DNA of 14,094 bases from the NCBI GenBank assembly GCA_019594235.1, contig JAFDTG010000034.1, positions 1-14,094 of the forward strand, written 5' to 3'. This stretch comes from Candidatus Saliniplasma halalkaliphilum. Lineage in GTDB: Archaea; Thermoplasmatota; Thermoplasmata; Halarchaeoplasmatales; Halarchaeoplasmataceae. Shown here piece by piece: positions 1 through 6,326 of this stretch. Numbering within the stretch: position 1 is the first letter of the stretch; each line of letters opens with the position of its first letter. A program made the position numbers and the translations under genes. Under the pieces are notes generated by a model. It was not told where the DNA came from. It worked only from the letters and a program-made list of their open reading frames with translations, and did not search any database.

Positions 1-700
<700 letters not shown>

Positions 701-709
701 ATTACCACA

Positions 710-1249
710 CTAATTTATCTCTATAGACTTACCATGAGGTTCCTGTTTCTTCTTCAACTTCACTTCGAGGACTCCGTTATTGTAACTAGCTTCAGAATCG
801 TTCACATCTACCATACAAGGTAAATCGATTGTAGTCTTGTATCTCCGCTTACTATCGACGTTCAAGACCATCTTACTGTCTTTTACTTCGATGTCTATAT
901 CGTCCTTTTCTACTCCAGGCACATCAATGGTCACCATGACTTTATCATCGACTTCCTGTACATCGGTCAACGGTGTCCATTCGGATTTTTCAGACTCATT
1001 GTGTTTTTGTAAGAAGTAATCTTTTGCATTACCGAATTCCTGGATCTTCGGTTTACCATTAGGTCCTGTTCTTACTGAAAAACCATAAACGAATGGATCT
1101 TTATCTTGCCTGTTAAATCCCCTGCTCATCATTTCATCCATCAATTTCTGCATCCTTTCAAATTCTTTATCTATATCTTGAATTCCAAATATGTCTCTGA
1201 ACGGATCTCTTCTCTTTTTCTTATCTTCATCATCATCTTCATAATTCAT
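710..1249 (-). CDS. Hsp20/alpha-crystallin family small heat shock protein (first type)
   Basis: This small heat shock protein is an ATP-independent holdase that binds unfolding proteins and passes them to DnaK. About 179 residues are read from the ATG at 1247-1249. That start is chosen because GGTGAT (complement of 1254-1259) lies four bases upstream; a longer reading from 1261 would start inside this site. The N-terminal half is charged and carries the block YGFSVRTGPNGKPKIQEFGN (about 55-74), seen in an archaeal Hsp20 subfamily. The alpha-crystallin domain covers about residues 92-168, with DVPGVEKDDI and the ASYNNGVLEVKL motif. The tail SIEIN supplies an I-x-I oligomerisation motif. The gene follows the winged-helix regulator by 5 bases and precedes grpE by 9. 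It differs clearly from the other Hsp20 in the operon, so the pair is not a recent duplication. Confidence 0.88.
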   Translation of the reverse strand: MNYEDDDEDKKKRRDPFRDIFGIQDIDKEFERMQKLMDEMMSRGFNRQDKDPFVYGFSVRTGPNGKPKIQEFGNAKDYFLQKHNESEKSEWTPLTDVQEVDDKVMVTIDVPGVEKDDIDIEVKDSKMVLNVDSKRRYKTTIDLPCMVDVNDSEASYNNGVLEVKLKKKQEPHGKSIEIN

Positions 1250-1254
1250 ATCTA

Positions 1255-1905
1255 TCACCATAACTCGGTTTTTTCTTTTAAATTATCTATAATTTCTTTC
1301 ATTCTATCTTCTCTAATTTCGAAATCTTTTGCTATTTTTTTAGGGTCCTTATGACCCGTATCCAGTATATAATATAATACGAATCTTTCCTTGTAATCGT
1401 CAAAATTATCATATATATATTCATATCCCTTGGAAAGAGCTTTTTCTTTTAATTTTAAAAGATACTGACGTCTCTTTTTTAGGTCTTCGATTTCGTATTC
1501 TATTTCTTTTATAACTTGTCTTTTTCTTTTCAAAAACCCTTCTTTCTGATCTAAATCTATGTTCTTTTCGATATTTTCATAGCCTTCCATCTTTTCGAAC
1601 TCTAAATCATCAACTTCAGTCCGAAATAGAGTTGGACTTAAATCGATCCTCAAAGAGAATTCACTGCTGACCATGTATGTTTTAGTGGGCGGTCCTCCAC
1701 GATTACTTTTTCCGACTTTTGAAACCACTATGCCTGCTTTTTCCATGGTCTTAAGATGCTTGGAGATCGCTTGTTGACTGGTATTCAGTGTCTCTGAGAT
1801 CTGTAATGGATAGTGTTCCTCCCTTGACAGTCTTTCAAGTATCTTTCTCCTTGTTGGATTTTGGAGGATGCGTATGATCTTGTCGAATTCTTCTTTTGTG
1901 TTCAT
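1255..1905 (-). CDS. ArsR-type winged-helix regulator with coiled coil; candidate heat-shock regulator
   Basis: This is a 216-residue DNA-binding protein. Residues 1-75 form an ArsR-like winged helix: NPTRRKILERL, then the recognition region TSQQAISKHLKTMEKAGIV. A wing/strand segment with GGPPTKTYMVSSEF follows, resembling the archaeal family that includes Pyrococcus PH1932 (recalled, not searched). About residues 125-160 are a charged helix, probably a dimerising coiled coil, and the C-terminus is helical. No metal-binding cysteines are present, so it is not a metal sensor of the usual ArsR type. The ATG at 1903-1905 has GAGGT upstream. It lies 40 bases after the second hsp20 and 5 bases before the first. 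Sitting inside an hsp20-grpE-dnaK operon, it is probably the regulator of this operon; that role is inferred from context only. Confidence 0.8.
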   Translation of the reverse strand: MNTKEEFDKIIRILQNPTRRKILERLSREEHYPLQISETLNTSQQAISKHLKTMEKAGIVVSKVGKSNRGGPPTKTYMVSSEFSLRIDLSPTLFRTEVDDLEFEKMEGYENIEKNIDLDQKEGFLKRKRQVIKEIEYEIEDLKKRRQYLLKLKEKALSKGYEYIYDNFDDYKERFVLYYILDTGHKDPKKIAKDFEIREDRMKEIIDNLKEKTELW

Positions 1906-1945
1906 AATACCTCATAAATAAATGGGTTTGAAAAAGGGGTTAGGT

Positions 1946-2473
1946 TTATTCGATGTCGACCTTGATTCCCTCTTTCTTCTCTTTCTCTTTCTTTGGTATG
2001 GAAATATCCAGTATCCCGTTTTCATAGGATGCTTTGGTTTCCTCTGAGATCACTTCATCAGAAAGCGGAAGTTCTCTGTAGAATGACCTGTAGCCTCTTT
2101 CTCTTCGTATGTAGTCTTCACCTTCTTCTTTTGTTTCCTGTTCTTTCTCTGCTTTGATTGTTAATTTATCATCGGTAATCTCCAACTCTATGTCATCTTT
2201 ATCTAGTCCTGGCATCTCCGCTTGTACACTGTATCTATCACCGAGGTCCTGTATATCTAAAACAGGTGACCTGAAATCTGTTTCAAACGAGGGAGTAAAT
2301 CTCTTCCTGTATCTCCTCATCAACGGTTCACCAAAGAACCTCTGGAAAGTTTTGTCTATATCATCAAACATCCTGTCCATCTCTTCTAATGGTCTGTAGA
2401 ACCAATCTGATTGACGTTCAGCTAACCCCTTCTTTTCTTCTTCTCTTTCTTTGATTTCTTTATCTTCTCCCAT
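1946..2473 (-). CDS. Hsp20/alpha-crystallin family small heat shock protein (second type)
   Basis: First gene of the stress operon, a small heat shock protein of about 175 residues from the ATG at 2471-2473. GAGGTGG (complement of 2479-2485) sits 5 bases upstream and decides this start over a GTG three codons earlier. The N-terminal region contains WFYRPLEEMDRMFDDIDKTF, a class-typical amphipathic helix. The alpha-crystallin domain runs from about residue 68 to 162, with MPGLDKDDIELEI, the RRERGYRSFYRELPLSDEV strand region and the ASYENGILDISIPK motif. The C-terminal IKVDIE offers overlapping I-x-V and V-x-I motifs used for oligomer assembly. This is the classic archaeal Hsp16.5-like type, so the operon encodes two different small heat shock proteins. 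It is probably transcribed from the TATA box near 2540. Confidence 0.92.
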   Translation of the reverse strand: MGEDKEIKEREEEKKGLAERQSDWFYRPLEEMDRMFDDIDKTFQRFFGEPLMRRYRKRFTPSFETDFRSPVLDIQDLGDRYSVQAEMPGLDKDDIELEITDDKLTIKAEKEQETKEEGEDYIRRERGYRSFYRELPLSDEVISEETKASYENGILDISIPKKEKEKKEGIKVDIE

Positions 2474-2491
2474 CTTCTCCACCTCTACTTA

Positions 2492-2506
2492 ACAACTTCA
2501 TGTTGT
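2492..2506. promoter_or_regulatory. Inverted repeat in the hsp20 leader, possible operator
   Basis: Perfect 5-bp arms ACAAC and GTTGT separated by five bases. With a start of transcription predicted near 2516, it falls about 10-25 bases into the leader, 6 bases before the Shine-Dalgarno site of hsp20. A repressor bound here would block early elongation. The operon's own winged-helix protein is the obvious candidate; this is inference. Confidence 0.35.
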
Positions 2507-2538
2507 AATGTTTGCATTTAGTAATTAGACAGATGTTC

Positions 2539-2546
2539 TATATAAA
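2539..2546 (-). promoter_or_regulatory. TATA box of the hsp20-grpE-dnaK operon
   Basis: On the minus strand the bases read TTTATATA, a near-consensus archaeal TATA box. Transcription would begin about 25 bases on, near 2516, giving a leader of about 40 bases before hsp20. No other convincing promoter is seen between the five genes, whose gaps are 5-40 bases. Confidence 0.6.
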
Positions 2547-2602
2547 TGTTTTGTTTTTGATATCGATGTTGTATGTATTTATTTTTTTAATTCAAGACAA
2601 TA

Positions 2603-2610
2603 TTTAATAA
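2603..2610 (+). promoter_or_regulatory. TATA box of pyruvate kinase gene
   Basis: TTTAATAA centred near 2606 predicts a start near 2631, giving a leader of about 10 bases. The site AGAAGGA (2631-2637) precedes the ATG at 2643. It is divergent from the hsp20 promoter, about 60 bases away. Confidence 0.5.
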
Positions 2611-2642
2611 CCTACGTATTACTCCCAATAAGAAGGAATAGC

Positions 2643-4094
2643 ATGAGAAAAACAAAGATAGTGGCAACCATAGGTCCAGCATCTAGCTCTAAACACAACT
2701 TAAAAAAGATGATCGATAATGGTATGGACATAGCTCGTCAAAATTTTTCCCATGGTACTCATAATGAACACAAAAAGATATTCCAAGAGATTCGGTCATT
2801 ATCCGACGAAGTCGGTATAATGGTGGATACCCAAGGTCCTGAGATCAGGTTAAAAAATATCGAACAAAATACTAAATTACAAAATGGAAAAAAAGTTAGA
2901 CTTATTACCAAAAATATCACAGGAAATGAAAGAACATTACCGGTTGACTATCCCCGAATCGTTAATTATGTTGAAGAAGGAGATACCATCCTTATCGATG
3001 ATGGACAGATCGAAATCCGAGTAGATTCTGTGGATGACGAAATAAATGGGACGGTGATCCATGGAGGGCCTGTCCTTTCAAAAAAATCGGTGAACATTCC
3101 TGGTAAAGAAGTTGGATTAGAAACACCTACGGAAAAAGATAAAAAAGATATACAATTTGGGATAAAAAACGACTTTGACTTCGTCTCAGCTTCTTTCGTC
3201 AAAAGTGCTGAAGATGTGATCAAGATAAGGGGACTTCTAGACGCAGAAGATTCGGATATGGAAATAATCGCTAAAATTGAACATCTAAAAGCGGTTGAAA
3301 ATCTAGATTCAATTTTGAAAGAAGCTGACGGGATAATGATCGCAAGAGGGGATTTAGGAGTCGAAGTACCAGCATCCGACGTCCCTATGCTGCAGAAAAA
3401 GATCATAGAGAAATGTAACGCAATGGAAAGGCCTGTTATAACCGCTACTCAGATGTTAAAGTCCATGACTGAAAGTCCCAGAGCTACACGTGCTGAAGTA
3501 TCTGATGTTGCTAACGCCGTCATGGATGGAACTGATGCAGTCATGTTATCCGAAGAAACTGCGGTTGGTAAGTATCCTGTTAAATCTATCCAATTTATGT
3601 CCGAGATCATAGAGAAGATGGAGAACTACCTAAAGGGAAGGGTTCATCATACGGTCAGTCAAAAAAGTGGTGATATAGCAGATATTATTTCAAAGAACGT
3701 TTGGCAGGCCTCAAGGGACACGGATGCGAAGTATATCGTTGCGCATACATCATCGGGATATACCGGGAAAAAGATAGCAAAACTCAGACCTGATACAGAT
3801 ATCATCGTTTTTACAAATTCTGAGAAAGTAAGAAGACAATTAAAATTAGTGTGGGGAATAAAAGCGTTCTATATGGACTTCCCAGAGCATGTAGACGAAA
3901 TGATATGTAACTCGATAGAAATATTGAAAAGCAGAGGTATGGTATCTGATGAGGATCTACTGATTTTGACAGCAGGTATACCAGCTCCTATATCGGGAGT
4001 AACAAATATGATGGAAATACGAACGGTAAAAAGTATACTAGAAGAAAAACAAGCACTTATTAGAAAAGAAAAAAAGAGGAGGAAATTATCGTGA
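2643..4094 (+). CDS. pyk: Pyruvate kinase
   Basis: Converts phosphoenolpyruvate and ADP to pyruvate and ATP, the last step of glycolysis, in the cytoplasm. The 483 residues have the full family layout. KIVATIGPASSS (5-16) opens the barrel. R32, N34 and S36 lie in ARQNFSHG. A beta-capping domain spans about 66-160. The catalytic K211 and metal-binding E213 lie in AKIEH, MIARGDLGVEVP is at 232-243 and T268 is in TATQMLKSM. The C-terminal domain (about 340-465) ends in GIPAPISGVTNMMEIRTV. Aligning ERTLPVDY by eye with rabbit muscle enzyme puts Glu96 at the position (Glu117) that marks potassium-dependent enzymes; this is inference. The TGA overlaps a GTG behind a GAGGAGG site, as if a coupled downstream gene once followed. 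The last 31 bases recur twice near 5550. Confidence 0.97.
   Translation: MRKTKIVATIGPASSSKHNLKKMIDNGMDIARQNFSHGTHNEHKKIFQEIRSLSDEVGIMVDTQGPEIRLKNIEQNTKLQNGKKVRLITKNITGNERTLPVDYPRIVNYVEEGDTILIDDGQIEIRVDSVDDEINGTVIHGGPVLSKKSVNIPGKEVGLETPTEKDKKDIQFGIKNDFDFVSASFVKSAEDVIKIRGLLDAEDSDMEIIAKIEHLKAVENLDSILKEADGIMIARGDLGVEVPASDVPMLQKKIIEKCNAMERPVITATQMLKSMTESPRATRAEVSDVANAVMDGTDAVMLSEETAVGKYPVKSIQFMSEIIEKMENYLKGRVHHTVSQKSGDIADIISKNVWQASRDTDAKYIVAHTSSGYTGKKIAKLRPDTDIIVFTNSEKVRRQLKLVWGIKAFYMDFPEHVDEMICNSIEILKSRGMVSDEDLLILTAGIPAPISGVTNMMEIRTVKSILEEKQALIRKEKKRRKLS
4064..4094 (+). repeat. Pyk 3'-end repeat, copy in the gene
   Basis: These 31 bases encode the tail KEKKRRKLS and the stop of pyruvate kinase. 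They match the two downstream copies (5537-5567 and 5577-5607) at 28 of 31 positions. They include GAGGAGG and end in GTGA, where the pyk stop overlaps a possible GTG start. Confidence 0.8.
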
Positions 4095-4114
4095 TTTTTG
4101 AAACTACTGTAAAT

Positions 4115-4135
4115 TTATTGATTTTTAATCAATAA
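4115..4135. terminator. Perfect hairpin downstream of pyk, possible terminator
   Basis: Nine-base arms TTATTGATT and AATCAATAA surround a TTT loop, 20 bases after the pyk stop. The stem is AT-only and is not followed by a U-tract, so it is not a textbook intrinsic terminator; it may mark the 3' end of the pyk transcript or be a protein site. The rest of the gap to 4270 shows no gene; it is AT-rich with a TATA-like stretch near 4233-4241. Confidence 0.35.
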
Positions 4136-4270
4136 CTTTGCTTATCGGACCCTCATTTCTCAATTAATATATTCTATCTTCTACCTATTAAACCTTTTCC
4201 AACCTAATAGACAAACATGTACATTGTTGAAATTTATATAGTATAACTATGTTAAAAATAGATTATATGT

Positions 4271-5470
4271 TCAATCTCTATTATGAAAATCAAGTAATCT
4301 AAGAATCGTATAGATGCCATACAATTGTATGAGCTTCTTTACAATTTTATTTTTGGCTTCTTCTCGATCTTTAATTTTGTACTCTTTAGTTCGAATATGC
4401 TCTTGGACGGTTAAAATTTCATTTTCTTCAAGGTCATGAAGTTTAGGATACACAATACTAGAACTTAGATCTATGATAAAAGTGTCATTCAACATTGACA
4501 TTAACTCTTTGCCCGTAGCACCTTGTTTAATTTGAATCAATAATAGTAAGATTTCTTCTAAACACCAATTTTTTATTGAATCCCTTAAACTTTCTTGATC
4601 AAAAAGTTCTTTCGATATAGACTGTACATGCTCTTTTATCTCTTCAAAATCTTGATTTATCATTACCTGTTCAATTTCAATTAATTCGTTGACCACATTA
4701 TCATAGTCCGAGAGATCAAAAAGAGAAATCATAGTTTCTGAAGTGTCTGGAATTTTGGTTAAAGTAGCATATAGTGGCTCTGTATTTCCATATTTATCCA
4801 CAAAATCAAATTTGTAACCTTTTTGGCTCAGTTCCTCATCTATATTCCTGAGGTCATGCATTTTCTTGACTCTACTAACGTCTTCTTCACTCACAAATTG
4901 GAACCAATCTTTTTTTTCTATTAAATTATCTTTAGAATATTTCGAGAGGTCATGGAAACCTTTGTTAACTAACTGAATTTCTCCGGTCTCATTTATAACT
5001 AGTAAAGGATAGCGAATGTTTTCAAAAATAGTTTCGTATTTTTTTTCGACATTTTTTAGTTCTTCTTTTATGTCTTCATGGCTTCTTTCTGTAGCTTTTC
5101 TATGGATTTCTTGTTCGATGGCTTTAGCTAGAACCTCATATTGTGATATCGGATCGCCTCCTTTTCTAAAATATCTATCAGCACCTAAATTTAGTGCTCT
5201 CATCGCAATCTCCTCCCGGCCTTTCCCTGTAAATATAATAAAAGGTATATCGTTTCCCTCTTCCCTCAATGTCTTAAGTAATTCAAGTCCATCCATGCCC
5301 GGCATTTTATAGTCTGAAATAATGATATCTAAATCATTTTTATTTAGTTTTTTTAAAGCTTCATCAGCGGACTGGGCTGGAATGACTTCAAAATCCTCAT
5401 TTTCCTTTTCAAGGACATACTTGGCCTGATCTAAAAGACCTTGGTCATCATCAACAAACAATAGTCTCAT
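4271..5470 (-). CDS. Response regulator: REC - PAS - PadR-like winged helix
   Basis: A 399-residue signalling protein. Residues 1-120 are a receiver domain: acidic pocket D7-D9, phospho-acceptor D53 in ISDYKMPGMDG, T81 in FIIFTGKG and K103. After a short helix, about 140-255 form a PAS domain (KKYETIFENIRYPLLVINETGEIQLVN...). The C-terminus (about 290-385) looks like a PadR-type winged helix: LLLLIQIKQGATGKELMSML, then SSSIVYPKLHDLEENEIL and the wing RTKEYKI. So it probably receives phosphate from an unlinked histidine kinase, senses a ligand through PAS and binds DNA itself. The ATG at 5468-5470 is chosen because the receiver fold begins there and the TATA box at 5498-5506 predicts a leaderless transcript; earlier GTG and TTG codons exist. 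No kinase is adjacent. Its targets are unknown; the divergent phosphate genes are one possibility. Confidence 0.82.
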   Translation of the reverse strand: MRLLFVDDDQGLLDQAKYVLEKENEDFEVIPAQSADEALKKLNKNDLDIIISDYKMPGMDGLELLKTLREEGNDIPFIIFTGKGREEIAMRALNLGADRYFRKGGDPISQYEVLAKAIEQEIHRKATERSHEDIKEELKNVEKKYETIFENIRYPLLVINETGEIQLVNKGFHDLSKYSKDNLIEKKDWFQFVSEEDVSRVKKMHDLRNIDEELSQKGYKFDFVDKYGNTEPLYATLTKIPDTSETMISLFDLSDYDNVVNELIEIEQVMINQDFEEIKEHVQSISKELFDQESLRDSIKNWCLEEILLLLIQIKQGATGKELMSMLNDTFIIDLSSSIVYPKLHDLEENEILTVQEHIRTKEYKIKDREEAKNKIVKKLIQLYGIYTILRLLDFHNRD

Positions 5471-5497
5471 TTTCACAATCAATCATAATTTCAGAAT

Positions 5498-5506
5498 TAT
5501 ATTTAA
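5498..5506 (-). promoter_or_regulatory. TATA box of the REC-PAS regulator
   Basis: The minus strand reads TTAAATATA. A start of transcription about 26 bases on falls near 5475, so the mRNA would be essentially leaderless with ATG at 5470. No Shine-Dalgarno site is visible, which agrees. Confidence 0.55.
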
Positions 5507-5536
5507 TGATTGTTCAAGAATACTCAGAAAACGCTA

Positions 5537-5567
5537 AAAAGAAAAAGTGAGGAGGAATTTATCGTGA
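5537..5567 (+). repeat. Pyk 3'-end repeat, downstream copy 1
   Basis: A 31-base stretch identical to 5577-5607 and 28/31 identical to the end of pyk (4064-4094). Read in the pyk frame it would encode KEKVRRNLS then stop. It contains a strong GAGGAGG ribosome-binding sequence 8 bases before a GTG, which opens only an 8-codon frame. Confidence 0.85.
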
Positions 5568-5576
5568 GTGCGGATC

Positions 5577-5607
5577 AAAAGAAAAAGTGAGGAGGAATTT
5601 ATCGTGA
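5577..5607 (+). repeat. Pyk 3'-end repeat, downstream copy 2
   Basis: Exact second copy of the 31-base unit, giving a 40-base tandem period with copy 1 and nine unique bases between. With the copy at 4064-4094 it brackets the REC-PAS regulator in direct orientation. Confidence 0.85.
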
Positions 5608-5686
5608 TATTATGATGTTCTCATCTTCTTGGGTATTTCAAGTAGGGTGTACCTTATTAATATCCCTTTTCTTCAAATCAAAATTC

Positions 5687-5703
5687 GTTTCGAGACTCGA
5701 AAC
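5687..5703. promoter_or_regulatory. Perfect 17-bp palindrome, likely operator upstream of phosphate genes
   Basis: Arms GTTTCGAG and CTCGAAAC flank a single central base. It ends 18 bases before the TATA box at 5722-5731, where archaeal activators often bind, and lies in the divergent gap shared with the REC-PAS regulator. The protein that binds it is unknown. Confidence 0.55.
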
Positions 5704-5721
5704 ACTATAATCGACGCATAA

Positions 5722-5731
5722 TTTTTAAATA
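5722..5731 (+). promoter_or_regulatory. TATA box of the DUF5828-like/phosphate permease operon
   Basis: TTTTTAAATA centred near 5727 predicts a start near 5752, five bases before the ATG at 5757. The transcript would be nearly leaderless, and no Shine-Dalgarno site is seen. Confidence 0.6.
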
Positions 5732-5756
5732 ACACCTCTTAAACTGCTTCCTCAAG

Positions 5757-6326
5757 ATGACAAAACCCAAAGTTAAAAAGATAAACTCGGGTGTCAAGAT
5801 ATCAGGGGACTGGGAAGATATTTGTGACTATTCTAGAAAATTGGAATTGGTTATTGAAAAATATTCTAAAGATAAAAAATCAATCGAAGATTTCAACGGA
5901 TGGAGACCAAGGGAAAGGGAAACAGAGAAAGAAGTCGCAGAGAAAACTGCAGAAAAAGCCTGCATGAATGAAAAACAAGTTGAAAAAGATTTCAACGGTA
6001 CTGATGAAGAACTTGAAGAGGCTGGTGAAAACATAAAGAAATCAGTGGATGATCTTTCTAATGGCTGTAATCCAGGGAAAGGGATTAAAGATGCGTCTAA
6101 AAATATAGGAAAAGTTATAGGTGCAAAATCCATAAGATCTATACGAAAAATGGAGAAGGGAATATATGAAAGGATCATGCTGAAATTCAATCCATTTTAT
6201 TTCGATACTGAAGAATTTTCTATAAACTTGGAAGATAAAAACGGTGATGGTTATGTACTTACTTTGAACATAACAGATGAAACTTTAAGAAAAAAAATTA
6301 TAAACTCACTCAAGGATGAGTTTTGA
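5757..6326 (+). CDS. Uncharacterised DUF5828-like protein, coupled to phosphate permease
   Basis: A 189-residue soluble, highly charged protein with no signal peptide or membrane segment. About residues 12-50 (GVKISGDWEDICDYSRKLE ... FNGWRPRERE) are followed by a helical region rich in Glu and Lys (55-105). The C-terminal part, about 120-189, contains SIRSIRKMEKGIYERIMLKF, NPFYFDTEEFSINLED and a strand-rich end. This pattern resembles the haloarchaeal DUF5828 family from memory; no function is known. Its TGA overlaps the ATG of the Pho4 permease (TGATG), so the two proteins are made in a coupled way and probably act together. By analogy with PhoU-like proteins beside Pit transporters it may be a cytoplasmic accessory subunit or regulator, but this is inference; no PhoU signature is seen. 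Confidence 0.6.
   Translation: MTKPKVKKINSGVKISGDWEDICDYSRKLELVIEKYSKDKKSIEDFNGWRPRERETEKEVAEKTAEKACMNEKQVEKDFNGTDEELEEAGENIKKSVDDLSNGCNPGKGIKDASKNIGKVIGAKSIRSIRKMEKGIYERIMLKFNPFYFDTEEFSINLEDKNGDGYVLTLNITDETLRKKIINSLKDEF

Noticed and set aside
1906..1945. TATA-like TTTATTTAT before the winged-helix gene as a promoter
   Set aside because: It lies only about 10 bases before the ATG, so transcription would start inside the gene; co-transcription with hsp20 is more likely.
2966..3406. Minus-strand 146-codon frame within pyk
   Set aside because: Serine/isoleucine-rich antisense shadow of the catalytic barrel of pyruvate kinase, with no signals of its own.
4091..4135. A 14-codon frame starting at the GTG that overlaps the pyk stop
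   Set aside because: It has a good GAGGAGG site but is very short and its end coincides with the hairpin; more likely a relic of a lost coupled gene.
5537..5607. Two identical 31-base repeats as a small CRISPR array
   Set aside because: Only nine bases separate them, there is no third regularly spaced copy, no cas gene is near, and the unit matches the pyk gene end.
5612..5710. A 32-codon frame beginning MMFSSSWVFQ
   Set aside because: It lies between repeats and promoter, overlaps the palindrome at 5687-5703, and has no Shine-Dalgarno site or recognisable motif.
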